A stretch of DNA of 64,000 bases from Sodaliphilus pleomorphus (GTDB lineage: Bacteria > Bacteroidota > Bacteroidia > Bacteroidales > Muribaculaceae): positions 2,933,001 to 2,997,000 of the forward strand of contig NZ_CP045696.1 of the NCBI RefSeq assembly GCF_009676955.1, read 5' to 3'. This document shows, piece after piece, positions 1 through 9,388 of the stretch. The position numbers were made by a program, and so were the translations under genes. Each line of letters opens with the position of its first letter. Within the stretch, counting starts at the first letter, position 1. The notes under the pieces were generated by a model that did no database searches, was not told the origin of the DNA, and saw only the letters and a list, made by a program, of their open reading frames with translations.

Positions 1-1
1 A

Positions 2-283
2 TTAAAATCTTACGATCACAACTTGGTTGACAAGTCAGCTGAGAAGATTGTTAAAACTGTGAAGACTACCGGCGCAGTTGTTTCGGGCCCGATACCCCTG
101 CCCACCCACAAGCGCATCTTCACTGTGAATCGTTCGACTTTTGTCAACAAGAAGTCGCGTGAACAATTCCAATTGTCATCTTTCAAGCGTCTCATCGACA
201 TCTACAGCTCTACAGCCAAGACCGTCGATGCACTCATGAAGCTTGAGTTGCCAAGCGGCGTTGAAGTTGAGATCAAGGTATAG
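2..283 (+). CDS. rpsJ: 30S ribosomal protein S10 (5' partial)
   Basis: Ribosomal protein S10, a 30S head protein that also acts as NusE in antitermination. The frame is already open at base 2 and 93 residues are visible. The family runs to about 101 residues, so roughly eight N-terminal residues lie left of the window. The segments GPIPLPTHK and FKRLIDIY are diagnostic. It is the first visible gene of the S10-spc-alpha cluster, and 81 AT-rich bases separate it from rplC. Confidence 0.97.
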   Translation, partial: LKSYDHNLVDKSAEKIVKTVKTTGAVVSGPIPLPTHKRIFTVNRSTFVNKKSREQFQLSSFKRLIDIYSSTAKTVDALMKLELPSGVEVEIKV

Positions 284-364
284 TACACCTGCTCTTGCTT
301 CACAATACCGCAAGTGATAAGTCAATCAAAAAGTGATTCAAAAATTTTTTAAAAATTAAGAGAA

Positions 365-982
365 ATGCCAGGATTATTAGGAAAGAAAATCGGAATGACA
401 TCCGTTTTCAGTGCCGACGGTAAGAACATACCGTGCACTGTTATCGAAGTTGGTCCTTGTGTTGTAACTCAGGTTAAGACTGTCGACAAAGACGGCTACG
501 CAGCTTTGCAGCTCGGCTTCCAGGAGAAAACCCAGAAGCACACCACAAAGCCCGAAGCCGGTCACTTCAAGAAAGCCGGTTGCAAGCCACAACGCCACTT
601 GGCCGAGTTCAAAGATTTTGATGGTGAGTACAAGCTTGGTGATACTGTCACCGTAGATTTGTTCAATGACGCCTCATTTGTCGATGTGATCGGCGTATCT
701 AAAGGTAAAGGTTTCCAGGGCGTTGTCAAGCGCCATGGTTTCGGCGGTGTGGGCCAGGCCACGCACGGCCAGGACGACCGCTACCGTGCTCCCGGTTCTA
801 TCGGCGCCTGCTCCTACCCAGCCATCGTGTTCAAGGGTATGCGCATGGCCGGCCACATGGGCAGCGACCGCGTGACTGTTCAAAATCTACAAGTAGTTAA
901 AGTTCTGCCTGAAAACAATCTGCTTCTCGTGAAGGGCAGTGTTCCAGGCGCTAAAGGTTCAATTTTATCAATCGTTAAGTAA
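365..982 (+). CDS. rplC: 50S ribosomal protein L3
   Basis: L3, 205 residues, close to the usual length of about 205-210. It is an early-assembling 23S rRNA binder near the peptidyl transferase centre. The central segment [19 protein letters not shown] and the later [11 protein letters not shown] are the family signatures. The ATG at 365 follows an AT-rich leader without a clear Shine-Dalgarno. The stop codon overlaps the rplD start (TAATG), so the two genes are probably translationally coupled. Confidence 0.98.
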   Translation: MPGLLGKKIGMTSVFSADGKNIPCTVIEVGPCVVTQVKTVDKDGYAALQLGFQEKTQKHTTKPEAGHFKKAGCKPQRHLAEFKDFDGEYKLGDTVTVDLFNDASFVDVIGVSKGKGFQGVVKRHGFGGVGQATHGQDDRYRAPGSIGACSYPAIVFKGMRMAGHMGSDRVTVQNLQVVKVLPENNLLLVKGSVPGAKGSILSIVK

Positions 983-1605
983 TGGAACTCGCAGTATATA
1001 ACATCAAAGGTGAAGACACCGGGAAGAAGGTAACCCTCAACGATGAGGTCTTTGCACTTGCCGAGCCCAATGAGCACGCAGTGTATCTCGATGTCAAGCA
1101 GTACCTCGCCAATCAGCGCCAGGGTACCTCAAAATCGAAAGAAAGAAGTGAGATTTCAGGTTCTACCAAGAAGCTTGGCCGCCAGAAGGGTGGCGGCGGT
1201 GCTCGCCACGGCGACATCAAGTCTCCGGTAATGGTGGGCGGCGGCCGCATCTTCGGCCCCAAGCCCCGCAACTATGGCTTCAAGCTCAACAAGAAGGTGA
1301 AGGCCCTCGCACGCCGGTCTGCGCTTACTTTCAAGGCTCAGAACAACCAGATCGTCGTGGTCGAAGACCTCAACTTTGAGGCTCCGAAGACTAAAGAATT
1401 TGTAAATTTTGCTAAAAATCTCAAACTTGACGGCCAGAAGGTTGTGCTCGTTTTAGAGAACCAAAATAAAAACGTATTTTTGTCGGCTCGTAATATTGAG
1501 CAAGCCAGCGTCTATACTGCTTCGGAGCTGAACACCTACCGCGTCTTGAACAACAAGACCCTGGTGCTCACCGAGAGCAGTGTGGCTGTGTTAAACCAGT
1601 TTTAA
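982..1605 (+). CDS. rplD: 50S ribosomal protein L4
   Basis: L4, 207 residues. It binds 23S rRNA and lines the exit tunnel through an extended loop, seen here as the glycine-rich [13 protein letters not shown] followed by [13 protein letters not shown]. The start overlaps the last base of the rplC stop codon. In proteobacteria L4 also autoregulates the S10 operon, but no matching leader can be judged here because the operon start lies outside the window. Confidence 0.98.
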   Translation: MELAVYNIKGEDTGKKVTLNDEVFALAEPNEHAVYLDVKQYLANQRQGTSKSKERSEISGSTKKLGRQKGGGGARHGDIKSPVMVGGGRIFGPKPRNYGFKLNKKVKALARRSALTFKAQNNQIVVVEDLNFEAPKTKEFVNFAKNLKLDGQKVVLVLENQNKNVFLSARNIEQASVYTASELNTYRVLNNKTLVLTESSVAVLNQF

Positions 1606-1611
1606 AAGGAG
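1606..1611 (+). promoter_or_regulatory. Shine-Dalgarno sequence of rplW
   Basis: AAGGAG lies 11 bases before the rplW ATG, directly after the rplD stop. Clear Shine-Dalgarno sequences are uncommon in Bacteroidota, so it stands out among the leaders in this window. Confidence 0.55.
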
Positions 1612-1622
1612 ATATATAAGTT

Positions 1623-1913
1623 ATGGACATAATGATAAAACCTATCGTCACTGAGAAGGCCAACGCTATCAGCGAAAAGAACAATCGTTATTCATTCTCG
1701 GTATCTCCCGACGCCAACAAGTATCAGATCAAAGACATGGTCGAGAAACTCTACGACGTCAAGGTGACCGGCGTGAGCACGATGAACTACGATGGCAAGA
1801 AGAAAATGCGCTACACCAAGCGCGGCATCCAACGCGGCAAGGTGGCAGCCTTCAAAAAGGCTGTCGTGACTGTCGCCGAGGGTCAAACCATTGATTTCTA
1901 CAGTAATATTTAA
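1623..1913 (+). CDS. rplW: 50S ribosomal protein L23
   Basis: L23, 96 residues, the usual length. It sits at the exit-tunnel mouth and docks trigger factor and SRP. The opening IKPIVTEKA and the central [21 protein letters not shown] are characteristic. The ATG at 1623 follows an AAGGAG. The rplB start is 8 bases downstream of its stop. Confidence 0.98.
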   Translation: MDIMIKPIVTEKANAISEKNNRYSFSVSPDANKYQIKDMVEKLYDVKVTGVSTMNYDGKKKMRYTKRGIQRGKVAAFKKAVVTVAEGQTIDFYSNI

Positions 1914-1921
1914 TAAGAGAA

Positions 1922-2746
1922 ATGGCAGTAAGAAAATTGAAGCCCACAACACCGGGGCAAAGACACAAGATTATTGGTGTATTTGATGAAATCACTGCAC
2001 GTACACCAGAAAAATCTCTTGTGGTCGGCAAGCGCGTCACTGGCGGTCGCAACAATGAGGGTCACCTCACCATGCGTTACCTGGGTGGCGGTCACAAGCG
2101 CAAATACCGCTTCATCGACTTCAAGAGAAACAAAGACGGTGTACCAGCTACAGTAAAGTCGATCGAGTACGACCCCAACCGTTCGGCCCGTATCGCCCTG
2201 CTTTACTATGCAGATGGTTATAAAGCTTATATCATTGCCCCCAACGGTCTCCAGGTGGGTGCAACGGTAATGAGCGGTGAGAACGTAGCCCCTGAACTGG
2301 GAAACGCGCTTCCACTGAGTCACATTCCTGTTGGTACTTTAATTCACAACATTGAGATGCGCCCTGGCCAGGGTGCAAGAATTGCTCGTAGTGCCGGCAC
2401 CTACGCACAGCTCACTTCGCGTGACGGCGACTATGCAATCATCAAATTACCTTCGGGCGAAACCCGCAAGATCCTTGCTGCGTGCAAGGCTACCATTGGC
2501 GTTGTGGGCAACTCCGATCACGCCCTCGAGCAGTCGGGCAAGGCCGGACGCTCGCGCTGGCTGGGTCGCCGTCCGCACAACCGCGGTGTGGTGATGAACC
2601 CTGTGGATCACCCCATGGGTGGTGGCGAAGGCCGCCAGTCGGGTGGTCATCCACGTTCGCGCAATGGCCTTTATGCAAAGGGCTTGAAGACACGTGCACC
2701 GAAGAAGCTGTCTTCGAAGTATATTATCGAAAGAAGAAAGAAGTAA
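1922..2746 (+). CDS. rplB: 50S ribosomal protein L2
   Basis: L2, 274 residues, one of the most conserved 50S proteins, needed for subunit association and peptidyl transfer. The C-terminal signature [11 protein letters not shown] with the conserved histidine is intact, as is the [12 protein letters not shown] segment just before it. It is closely packed between rplW and rpsS, as expected for the S10 operon. Confidence 0.99.
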   Translation: MAVRKLKPTTPGQRHKIIGVFDEITARTPEKSLVVGKRVTGGRNNEGHLTMRYLGGGHKRKYRFIDFKRNKDGVPATVKSIEYDPNRSARIALLYYADGYKAYIIAPNGLQVGATVMSGENVAPELGNALPLSHIPVGTLIHNIEMRPGQGARIARSAGTYAQLTSRDGDYAIIKLPSGETRKILAACKATIGVVGNSDHALEQSGKAGRSRWLGRRPHNRGVVMNPVDHPMGGGEGRQSGGHPRSRNGLYAKGLKTRAPKKLSSKYIIERRKK

Positions 2747-2765
2747 TTTGATTAAACATTAAACT

Positions 2766-3032
2766 ATGAGTCGTTCATTAAAAAAAGGCCCTTACATTAG
2801 TGTTAAGCTCGAGAAGAAAGTCGACGCTATGAACGAGAGCGGCAAGAAGAGTGTGATCAAGACCTGGTCGCGCGCCTCTATGATCGCCCCCGAGTTTGTA
2901 GGTCACACCTTCGCTGTGCACAATGGAAACAAGTTCATTCCCGTCTATGTTACCGAGAACATGGTAGGTCACAAGCTCGGCGAGTTCGCCCCCACACGCA
3001 CCTTCCGTGGCCACAGCGGCAACAACAAGTAA
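2766..3032 (+). CDS. rpsS: 30S ribosomal protein S19
   Basis: S19, 88 residues, a 30S head protein that complexes with S13. The start MSRSLKKGP and the C-terminal [14 protein letters not shown] are the family signatures, and the length is typical. Nineteen bases separate it from rplB and 46 from rplV. Confidence 0.98.
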   Translation: MSRSLKKGPYISVKLEKKVDAMNESGKKSVIKTWSRASMIAPEFVGHTFAVHNGNKFIPVYVTENMVGHKLGEFAPTRTFRGHSGNNK

Positions 3033-3078
3033 TGGGCCCGGGATATCATTTCATTGACAAAAAAAAGAATTAAATACA

Positions 3079-3489
3079 ATGGGTAAAAGAAAAAGAGAAA
3101 CAGCCAACAAGATCAAGGAAGCCCGCCGCGAGCTCACCTTTGCCAAGCTGAAAAACGTGCCAAGTTCTCCCCGCAAGATGCGTCTTGTGGCCGACATGGT
3201 GCGCGGCGTAGAGGTGTTCAAGGCCCTGGGTCTCCTTCATTTCTCCAATAAGCAAGCTGCTGTCGACGTTGAGAAACTCCTCAAGTCGGCCATTTCCAAC
3301 TGGGAGCAGAAGAATGGCAAGAAGGCAGAGAACGGCGAGCTTTACATCAAGACAATCACTGTCGATTGCGCTCCAATGCTCAAGCGTCTCCGTCCAGCTC
3401 CACAAGGCCGTGGCTATCGCATTCGCAAGCGCTCCAACCACATCACCTTGTATGTAGACACGATTAATAAAGACACTAAAGACGCATAA
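3079..3489 (+). CDS. rplV: 50S ribosomal protein L22
   Basis: L22, 136 residues, slightly longer than the E. coli protein at both ends, as is usual for Bacteroidota. It contacts all 23S domains, and its beta-hairpin ([21 protein letters not shown]) reaches into the exit tunnel, where macrolide-resistance changes occur in other species. The gene ends 5 bases before the rpsC start. Confidence 0.98.
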   Translation: MGKRKRETANKIKEARRELTFAKLKNVPSSPRKMRLVADMVRGVEVFKALGLLHFSNKQAAVDVEKLLKSAISNWEQKNGKKAENGELYIKTITVDCAPMLKRLRPAPQGRGYRIRKRSNHITLYVDTINKDTKDA

Positions 3490-3494
3490 AGATT

Positions 3495-4214
3495 ATGGGA
3501 CAGAAAGTAAATCCAATTAGCAATCGTTTAGGTATCATCCGTGGTTGGGATTCCAACTGGTACGGTGGTAGTAATTATGGAGATACGCTTGTCGAGGATT
3601 CCAAAATCCGCAAGTATCTTAACGTGCGTCTGGCCAAGGCCAGTGTGTCGCGCATCGTCATCGAGCGCACGCTCAAGCTGGTGACCATCACCATCTGCAC
3701 TTCTCGTCCGGGCCTCATCATCGGCAAGGGCGGTCAGGATGTCGACAAGCTTAAGGAAGAGCTCAAGAACCTCACCAACAAAGACGTGCAAATCAACATC
3801 TACGAGGTGAAGCGCCCCGAGCTCGACGCCGAGATCGTGGCCAACAACATCGCTCACCAAATCGAGGGCAAGATCGCCTATCGCCGTGCCGTGAAGATGG
3901 CCATCGCCTCGACCATGCGCATGGGCGCCGAGGGCATCAAGATCCAGGTCAACGGTCGCTTGAACGGCGCCGAGATGGCCCGCTCCGAGATGTTTAAGGA
4001 AGGCCGCACCCCCCTGCACACGCTGCGTGCCGATATCGACTACGCTCTTGTTCCCGCCCTCACCAAGGTGGGCCTCATCGGCGTTAAGGTCTGGATATGC
4101 CGCGGTGAGGTCTATGGCAAAAAGGACCTTGCCCCCAACTTCACTCAGAGCAGCAACGAGCGCCGCTCGGGCGGCCGTCGCGGCGGTTTCCGCAATAAAA
4201 AGAACAACCGTTAA
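3495..4214 (+). CDS. rpsC: 30S ribosomal protein S3
   Basis: S3, 239 residues, a 30S protein at the mRNA entry site. It has an N-terminal KH domain with the [16 protein letters not shown] signature and a C-terminal domain with [12 protein letters not shown]. The Arg/Gly/Asn-rich tail after residue 220 (RRSGGRRGG) is typical. It starts 5 bases after rplV. Confidence 0.99.
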   Translation: MGQKVNPISNRLGIIRGWDSNWYGGSNYGDTLVEDSKIRKYLNVRLAKASVSRIVIERTLKLVTITICTSRPGLIIGKGGQDVDKLKEELKNLTNKDVQINIYEVKRPELDAEIVANNIAHQIEGKIAYRRAVKMAIASTMRMGAEGIKIQVNGRLNGAEMARSEMFKEGRTPLHTLRADIDYALVPALTKVGLIGVKVWICRGEVYGKKDLAPNFTQSSNERRSGGRRGGFRNKKNNR

Positions 4215-4246
4215 AAATCACATTTTAACAACAATTCTCAACAACA

Positions 4247-4681
4247 ATGTTACAACAACCAAAAAGATTAAAATATAGAAGACCGTCGGACGGACATCCA
4301 CGCAAGTATGCCAAGCGCGGCACCCATCTCGACTTCGGCTCATTCGGCATCAAGGCACTCGAGAGCAAGTGGATCACCGCTCGCCAGATCGAGGCCGCCC
4401 GTGTGGCCGTGACACGCTACATGCAGCGTGAAGGTCAAATTTGGGTTCGCATCTTCCCCGACAAGCCATTCACCCGCAAGCCAGCCGACGTGCGTATGGG
4501 TAAAGGTAAGGGTGATGTGGCCGGTTACGTGGCTCCTGTTTTCCCAGGACGCATTCTCATCGAGGTCGACGGCGTGAGCTACGACGTGGCCAAGGAGGCC
4601 CTGCGCCTGGCCGCCCAGAAGCTCCCCATCCCCACCAAGTTTGTGGTAGCACGCAATTATGATCCATCTCAAACCGTGTAA
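4247..4681 (+). CDS. rplP: 50S ribosomal protein L16
   Basis: L16, 144 residues, which binds near the A-site tRNA elbow. The core is canonical: [41 protein letters not shown]. The first 25 residues depart somewhat from the common MLQPKR-type start, with an extra Gln and a PSDGHPRKY stretch, but the frame is intact and the conserved body begins by residue 28. Confidence 0.98.
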   Translation: MLQQPKRLKYRRPSDGHPRKYAKRGTHLDFGSFGIKALESKWITARQIEAARVAVTRYMQREGQIWVRIFPDKPFTRKPADVRMGKGKGDVAGYVAPVFPGRILIEVDGVSYDVAKEALRLAAQKLPIPTKFVVARNYDPSQTV

Positions 4682-4696
4682 TTCTCAACTACGATT

Positions 4697-4897
4697 ATGA
4701 AAAAGGAAGACTTTAAGGAATTGAGCGACAAAGAACTCCTCGAGCGCCTGGATGCTGCCGAGAAGGAGTATGTTCAAGAAAAAATTCAGCATTCGATCTC
4801 CCCTCTTGATAATCCCGCAAAGATTACACTCGACAGGAGAAACATTGCGCGCCTCAAGACCGAGATACGTGCACGTGAATTAAAAATCAATAAATAA
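4697..4897 (+). CDS. rpmC: 50S ribosomal protein L29
   Basis: L29, 66 residues, a small two-helix protein next to L23 at the exit tunnel. It shows the N-terminal helix [18 protein letters not shown] and the C-terminal [15 protein letters not shown]. Its position between rplP and rpsQ is the universal one. Confidence 0.97.
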   Translation: MKKEDFKELSDKELLERLDAAEKEYVQEKIQHSISPLDNPAKITLDRRNIARLKTEIRARELKINK

Positions 4898-4908
4898 TCC
4901 CAAGCACA

Positions 4909-5166
4909 ATGGAAAAGAGAAATTTAAGAAAAGAGAGAATTGGGGTTGTTTCCAGCAACAAGGGTGACAAGACTATCACTGTGACTATCAAGTGGAAGGA
5001 GAAACACCCAATCTACGGCAAGTTTGTCAACAAGACAAAGAAATATCACGCTCACGACGAGAAAAACGAGTGCCACGTTGGCGACAAGGTGCGCCTCATG
5101 GAAACCCGCCCGCTGAGCAAGACCAAGAGATGGAGATTAGTTGAAATCATCGAAAAAGCTAAGTAA
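4909..5166 (+). CDS. rpsQ: 30S ribosomal protein S17
   Basis: S17, 85 residues, an OB-fold primary binder of 16S rRNA. The start [19 protein letters not shown] and the C-terminal [14 protein letters not shown] match the family, and the length is typical. Spacing to both neighbours is 9-11 bases, so it is certainly co-transcribed. Confidence 0.98.
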   Translation: MEKRNLRKERIGVVSSNKGDKTITVTIKWKEKHPIYGKFVNKTKKYHAHDEKNECHVGDKVRLMETRPLSKTKRWRLVEIIEKAK

Positions 5167-5175
5167 TTTAAAATT

Positions 5176-5541
5176 ATGATTCAGACAGAAACCAGATTAT
5201 CAGTTGCCGACAATAGCGGTGCACGCGAGGTGCTCTGCATCCGTGTGCTCGGTGGCACTGGCCGTCGCTATGCCTCGGTGGGCGATACCATCGTGGTGAG
5301 CGTCAAGAGTGCCATCCCTTCTTCGGAAGTCAAGAAAGGCACTGTATCACGTGCTGTGGTTGTGCGCACAAGCAAGGAAATACGCCGTGCCGACGGTTCC
5401 TACATCCGCTTCGACGACAACGCATGTGTTTTAATCAACAATACCGGTGAGCTGCGTGGCACCCGTATCTTCGGCCCCGTTGCACGCGAGCTGCGTGCGA
5501 CCAACATGAAGATTGTTTCGCTCGCTCCCGAAGTACTTTAA
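5176..5541 (+). CDS. rplN: 50S ribosomal protein L14
   Basis: L14, 121 residues, a subunit-interface protein. The signatures are [18 protein letters not shown] at the start, [20 protein letters not shown], and the GPVARELR C-terminal segment. The gene is in the canonical place between rpsQ and rplX. Confidence 0.99.
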   Translation: MIQTETRLSVADNSGAREVLCIRVLGGTGRRYASVGDTIVVSVKSAIPSSEVKKGTVSRAVVVRTSKEIRRADGSYIRFDDNACVLINNTGELRGTRIFGPVARELRATNMKIVSLAPEVL

Positions 5542-5571
5542 TTTTACATTCTATCACACTTATAAAAGTAA

Positions 5572-5901
5572 ATGGCTAAGTTACACATAAAGAAAGGCGA
5601 TACAGTCTACGTGCTCGCCGGTGACGACAAGGGTAAAACTGGTCGTGTCCTCAGCGTGATGGCTAAGGAGAACCGTGCTATCGTAGAGGGTATCAACATG
5701 GTGTCTAAGAGCACCAAGCCTAGCGCTAAGCACCCGCAAGGCGGCATTATCAAGATGGAAGCCCCCATTCACTTGTCCAACCTCAACCCTGTCGACCCCA
5801 AGAGCGGCAAGACGCCCAGGCCCACACGCGTTGGCTTCAAAAAGGACGAGCAGGGCAAAACAGTACGTTACGCTAAAAAATCAGGAGAGGAGATTAAATA
5901 A
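5572..5901 (+). CDS. rplX: 50S ribosomal protein L24
   Basis: L24, 109 residues, an assembly initiator with an N-terminal KOW motif ([22 protein letters not shown]). The central [13 protein letters not shown] and the [15 protein letters not shown] segment are conserved. Its stop overlaps the rplE start by one base (TAATG), so translation of rplE is probably coupled. Confidence 0.98.
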   Translation: MAKLHIKKGDTVYVLAGDDKGKTGRVLSVMAKENRAIVEGINMVSKSTKPSAKHPQGGIIKMEAPIHLSNLNPVDPKSGKTPRPTRVGFKKDEQGKTVRYAKKSGEEIK

Positions 5902-6446
5902 TGGCTACAACGCTTAAGAAACAATACGACGAGAAAATTGCTCCAGCGCTGATGAAGCAATTTAACTACAGCAGCACAATGCAGATTCCCCGCCTGGTCA
6001 AGATCGTGCTCAACGAGGGCCTTGGCGATGCCACCCAGGACAAGAAGATCATTGACACTGCTATCAACGAGTTGACTACTATTACCGGCCAGAAGGCTGT
6101 GCCCACACTCTCGAAGAAGGATATCTCCAACTTCCGTGTTCGCAAGAAGATGCCTATCGGCGCACGTGTCACCCTGCGTCGCGATCGCATGTATGAGTTC
6201 ATGGAGCGTTTCATCCGCATCGCTCTGCCTCGCATCCGTGACTTCAAGGGTATCGAGGGCAAGCTCGACGGCCGCGGCAACTACACCGTGGGTATTCAGG
6301 AGCAGATTATCTTCCCCGAGATCAACATCGACAGCGTGAGCAAGATGACGGGTATGAACATCACCTTTGTCACCACGGCCAAGACCGACGAGGAGGGCTA
6401 TGCACTGCTCAAGGAGTTCGGCCTGCCTTTTAAAAACGCAAAGTAA
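5901..6446 (+). CDS. rplE: 50S ribosomal protein L5
   Basis: L5, 181 residues, which binds 5S rRNA and contacts P-site tRNA. Recognisable segments are PRLVKIVLNEGLGDA, TGQKAVPTLSKKDISNFRVRKKMPIG and GRGNYTVGIQEQIIFPEI. The start overlaps the rplX stop. Confidence 0.99.
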   Translation: MATTLKKQYDEKIAPALMKQFNYSSTMQIPRLVKIVLNEGLGDATQDKKIIDTAINELTTITGQKAVPTLSKKDISNFRVRKKMPIGARVTLRRDRMYEFMERFIRIALPRIRDFKGIEGKLDGRGNYTVGIQEQIIFPEINIDSVSKMTGMNITFVTTAKTDEEGYALLKEFGLPFKNAK

Positions 6447-6473
6447 GTTTAATTCACAGTTTAATCTAAGTAT

Positions 6474-6743
6474 ATGGCAAAAGAATCAATGAAAGCCCGT
6501 CAGGCCAAGCGCGTGAAGCTGGTGGCTAAGTATGCCGCCAAGCGTGCCGAGCTCAAGAAGGCTGGCGACTACGAAGCTCTTCAGAAACTGCCTCACAACG
6601 CCTCTCCGGTGCGTCTGCACAACATCTGCAAGATGTCGGGACGTCCCAAGGGCTACATGCGCCAGTTCGGCATCTCTCGCATCGACTTCCGCGAGATGGC
6701 TTCGGCTGGTCTCATCCCGGGCGTGAAGAAAGCAAGCTGGTAA
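6474..6743 (+). CDS. rpsN: 30S ribosomal protein S14 (zinc-free form)
   Basis: S14, 89 residues, a 30S head protein. It keeps the signature [19 protein letters not shown] and the terminal KKASW. It lacks the CxxC pairs of zinc-binding S14 (only one Cys is seen), so it is the C-minus form, and its function does not depend on zinc supply. A longer gap (115 bases) follows before rpsH. Confidence 0.98.
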   Translation: MAKESMKARQAKRVKLVAKYAAKRAELKKAGDYEALQKLPHNASPVRLHNICKMSGRPKGYMRQFGISRIDFREMASAGLIPGVKKASW

Positions 6744-6858
6744 CGACGACGCAGTCACACTGCACGGGCGCTTTTCAACGCAAATTCAACAGCTAACTAA
6801 AAAACACAGTATTAAATATTGTTCGGGAACTCCGAATCAATTTAAACAATTCAAAATA
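6744..6858 (+). other. rpsN-rpsH intergenic spacer with small hairpin
   Basis: This 115-base AT-rich gap is longer than most in the cluster. Near its 3' end TTCGG-GAACT-CCGAA (6822-6836) can form a 5-bp hairpin shortly before rpsH. S8 is a translational repressor in other bacteria, so a regulatory site here is conceivable, but the element does not match a known S8 site and could be chance. Confidence 0.25.
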
Positions 6859-7260
6859 ATGACTGATCCAATAGCAGATTATTTAACAAGATTGAGGAAT
6901 GCGATCAAGGCACAGCATCGTGTCGTTGAAATCCCTTCTTCGAAATTGAAAAAAGAGATCACCAAGATTCTCTTTGACCAGGGCTACATCCTCAACTACA
7001 AGTTTGTGGAGTCGCAGGACAGCCCCATCGGCACTATCAAGATCGCGCTCAAGTACGACAGCGTCGACAAGGTGAACGCAATCAAGTGCCTCACTCGCGT
7101 GTCGCGTCCAGGCCTGCGCCAGTACACTGGCTACAAGGACATGCCGCGCGTTCTCAATGGTTTAGGTATCGCCATTCTTTCGACCTCTCAAGGTGTGATG
7201 ACCAACAAGGAGGCCAAGGAGAAAAAAATAGGCGGTGAAGTTTTGTGTTACGTTTATTAA
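6859..7260 (+). CDS. rpsH: 30S ribosomal protein S8
   Basis: S8, 133 residues, a primary binder of the 16S central domain. The start MTDPIADYLTRLRNA and the C-terminal GIAILSTSQGVMTNKEAKEKKIGGEVL carry the family signatures. The stop lies only a few bases before the strong Shine-Dalgarno of rplF. Confidence 0.99.
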   Translation: MTDPIADYLTRLRNAIKAQHRVVEIPSSKLKKEITKILFDQGYILNYKFVESQDSPIGTIKIALKYDSVDKVNAIKCLTRVSRPGLRQYTGYKDMPRVLNGLGIAILSTSQGVMTNKEAKEKKIGGEVLCYVY

Positions 7261-7262
7261 TG

Positions 7263-7269
7263 AAGGAGG
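7263..7269 (+). promoter_or_regulatory. strong Shine-Dalgarno of rplF
   Basis: AAGGAGG lies 9 bases before the rplF ATG. It is the best anti-SD match seen in the ribosomal cluster, which otherwise mostly lacks such sites. Confidence 0.65.
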
Positions 7270-7278
7270 AATTTAATT

Positions 7279-7833
7279 ATGTCAAGAATAGGAAAATTGC
7301 CAATTGAGTTACCTGCCGGCGTAACAGTAGATGTGAAAGACAATGTGGTGACTGTGAAAGGTCCCAAGGGCGAGCTCAAGCAAGCCGTCAACCCCGCCAT
7401 TGGCGTTGAGGTGAGCGACGGCGTGCTGCATGTGACCCGTCCCGACGACAGCAAGCAGTCGCGTGCCCAGCACGGCCTTTACCGTGCCTTGATCCACAAC
7501 ATGGTGGTGGGCGTGAGCACAGGATACAAGAAAGAGATGGAAATCGTGGGTGTGGGTTACAAAGCCACAGCCAACGGCCAAGTGCTGGAACTGGCACTGG
7601 GCTACTCTCACGCCATCTATCTCAAGATGCCTCCCGAGGTGCATGTCGAGGCCAAGAGCGAGCGCAACAAGAACCCGCTCATCACGCTCGAGTCGGCCGA
7701 CAAGCAATTGATCGGCCAGATTTGCGCCAAGATTCGCTCGTTCCGCAAGCCGGAGCCTTACAAGGGCAAGGGTATCAAGTTTGTTGGCGAGGTAATTCGT
7801 CGCAAGTCGGGTAAAACGGCAGCTGCCAAATAA
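7279..7833 (+). CDS. rplF: 50S ribosomal protein L6
   Basis: L6, 184 residues, with two tandem alpha/beta domains near the GTPase-associated centre. It starts MSRIGKLPIELPAGV and ends with the family signature PEPYKGKGIKFVGEVIRRKSGKTA. Length and position are canonical, and initiation is helped by an AAGGAGG. Confidence 0.99.
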   Translation: MSRIGKLPIELPAGVTVDVKDNVVTVKGPKGELKQAVNPAIGVEVSDGVLHVTRPDDSKQSRAQHGLYRALIHNMVVGVSTGYKKEMEIVGVGYKATANGQVLELALGYSHAIYLKMPPEVHVEAKSERNKNPLITLESADKQLIGQICAKIRSFRKPEPYKGKGIKFVGEVIRRKSGKTAAAK

Positions 7834-7855
7834 CAATTGAATAGAGAAAACAGTT

Positions 7856-8197
7856 ATGATATCTAAAATCCAAAGACGATATAAAATCAAGGCACGCATT
7901 CGTGGCAAGATCAGCGGCACTGCCGAGCGTCCACGCCTGTGTGTGTTCCGCAGCAACAAGCAAATTTATGCTCAGCTCATCGACGACGTTGCTGGCAAAA
8001 CTGTAGTTTCGGCATCCTCCAAGGGACTCACCGAGGGTACTAAATCTGAAATCGCAGCCAAGGTGGGCGAGGCTGTTGCCAAGAAGGCTCAAGACGCTGG
8101 CATCACCAGCGTCGTGTTTGACCGCAACGGCTTCCTCTTCCATGGCAGAGTTAAATCACTGGCCGATGGCGCTCGCAAAGGCGGACTTAAATTTTAA
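7856..8197 (+). CDS. rplR: 50S ribosomal protein L18
   Basis: L18, 113 residues, a 5S rRNA binder. Conserved segments are [27 protein letters not shown] and the C-terminal [24 protein letters not shown]. The rpsE start follows 5 bases after its stop. Confidence 0.98.
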   Translation: MISKIQRRYKIKARIRGKISGTAERPRLCVFRSNKQIYAQLIDDVAGKTVVSASSKGLTEGTKSEIAAKVGEAVAKKAQDAGITSVVFDRNGFLFHGRVKSLADGARKGGLKF

Positions 8198-8202
8198 AAA
8201 TC

Positions 8203-8721
8203 ATGGTAAAGAAATATAATCGAGTTAAATCTACTAGCGATATAGAACTGAAAGATCGCCTTGTGGCTATCAACCGTACCACCAAGGTTACCAAGGGTGG
8301 CCGCACTTTCACTTTTGCCGCTATCGTTGTCGTGGGTGACGGCAACGGCATCATAGGCTACGGCCTGGGCAAAGCCAACGAGGTTACCACCGCCATCGCC
8401 AAGGGCGTGGAGGTGGCCAAGAAAAACCTCATCAAGGTGCCTGTGCACAAGGGCACAATTCCTCACGAGCAGACTGCCAAGTTCGGCGGCAGCCGCATCA
8501 TCATGATGCCTGCCACTCCTGGTACCGGTGTCAAGGCCGGTGGCGCTATGCGTGCCGTGCTCGAGAGTGTGGGCATCACCGATGTGATTTGTAAGTCGAA
8601 GGGCTCGAGCAACCCTCACAATCTTGTGAAGGCCACAATCGCTGCCCTGGGCGAGATGCGCTCGCCCATGGAGATCGCACACCTGCGTGGCGTGACCCTT
8701 GACAAAGTGTTTAACGGTTAA
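8203..8721 (+). CDS. rpsE: 30S ribosomal protein S5
   Basis: S5, 172 residues, important for decoding fidelity and mRNA unwinding. The N-terminal double-stranded RNA-binding region carries [18 protein letters not shown], and the C-terminal half holds [20 protein letters not shown]. It overlaps no neighbour; rpmD follows after 16 bases. Confidence 0.99.
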   Translation: MVKKYNRVKSTSDIELKDRLVAINRTTKVTKGGRTFTFAAIVVVGDGNGIIGYGLGKANEVTTAIAKGVEVAKKNLIKVPVHKGTIPHEQTAKFGGSRIIMMPATPGTGVKAGGAMRAVLESVGITDVICKSKGSSNPHNLVKATIAALGEMRSPMEIAHLRGVTLDKVFNG

Positions 8722-8737
8722 AATTCACACTGCTATT

Positions 8738-8917
8738 ATGGCTAAAATCAAGATTAAACAAGTTGTCAGCAGAATCAATCGTCCTGCTCGTCAGAAGAGG
8801 ACCCTCGATGCACTGGGCCTCCACAAATTGAATCAAGTCGTTGAGAAGGAAGCTACTCCTCAAGTCTTGGGTATGGTTAACACTGTTCGTCATCTCGTCG
8901 AGGTGACCAACGCTTAA
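8738..8917 (+). CDS. rpmD: 50S ribosomal protein L30
   Basis: L30, 59 residues. The frame is open further upstream, but the ATG at 8738 gives the family start MAKIKIKQVVS and avoids overlapping rpsE. The body has INRPARQKRTLDALGL and ends LGMVNTVRHLVEV, as expected. Confidence 0.96.
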   Translation: MAKIKIKQVVSRINRPARQKRTLDALGLHKLNQVVEKEATPQVLGMVNTVRHLVEVTNA

Positions 8918-8935
8918 AAAACATTTAGAAGCATT

Positions 8936-9382
8936 ATGGATTTAAGTAATTTACAACCCGCTGTTGGTTCAAATAAGAAAAAACGTCGCATCGGACGTGG
9001 CCCAGGTTCTGGCAAAGGCGGAACTGCCACCCGTGGTAGCAAGGGTGCCAAGTCGCGTTCGGGTTACAAGAATAAAGTTGGTTTTGAAGGCGGACAGATG
9101 CCATTGCAGCGTCGCGTGCCCAAGGGCGGTTTCAAAAACATCAACCGCGTTGAGTACAAGGCTGTGAACCTGTCGACCCTCGAGAAGCTGGCCACCGAGA
9201 AGAATCTCGAGAAAATCACTGTGGCCGATCTGCTCCAGGCCGGACTGGTGCGCAAGCGTCAGCTCGTGAAGATCCTGGGCGACGGCACACTCACCAAGAA
9301 GCTTGAAATTGAAGCCAACGCATTCTCTAAGAAAGCCGAAGAGGCTATCACAGCTGCAGGCGGCACAATTGCTAAAGTTTAA
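8936..9382 (+). CDS. rplO: 50S ribosomal protein L15
   Basis: L15, 148 residues. The Gly/Lys/Arg-rich N-terminal extension (KKKRRIGRGPGSGKGGTATRG) threads into 23S rRNA. A globular C-terminal domain follows, ending near AGGTIAKV. It lies 6 bases before secY, the usual spc-operon arrangement. Confidence 0.98.
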   Translation: MDLSNLQPAVGSNKKKRRIGRGPGSGKGGTATRGSKGAKSRSGYKNKVGFEGGQMPLQRRVPKGGFKNINRVEYKAVNLSTLEKLATEKNLEKITVADLLQAGLVRKRQLVKILGDGTLTKKLEIEANAFSKKAEEAITAAGGTIAKV

Positions 9383-9388
9383 AAGCTA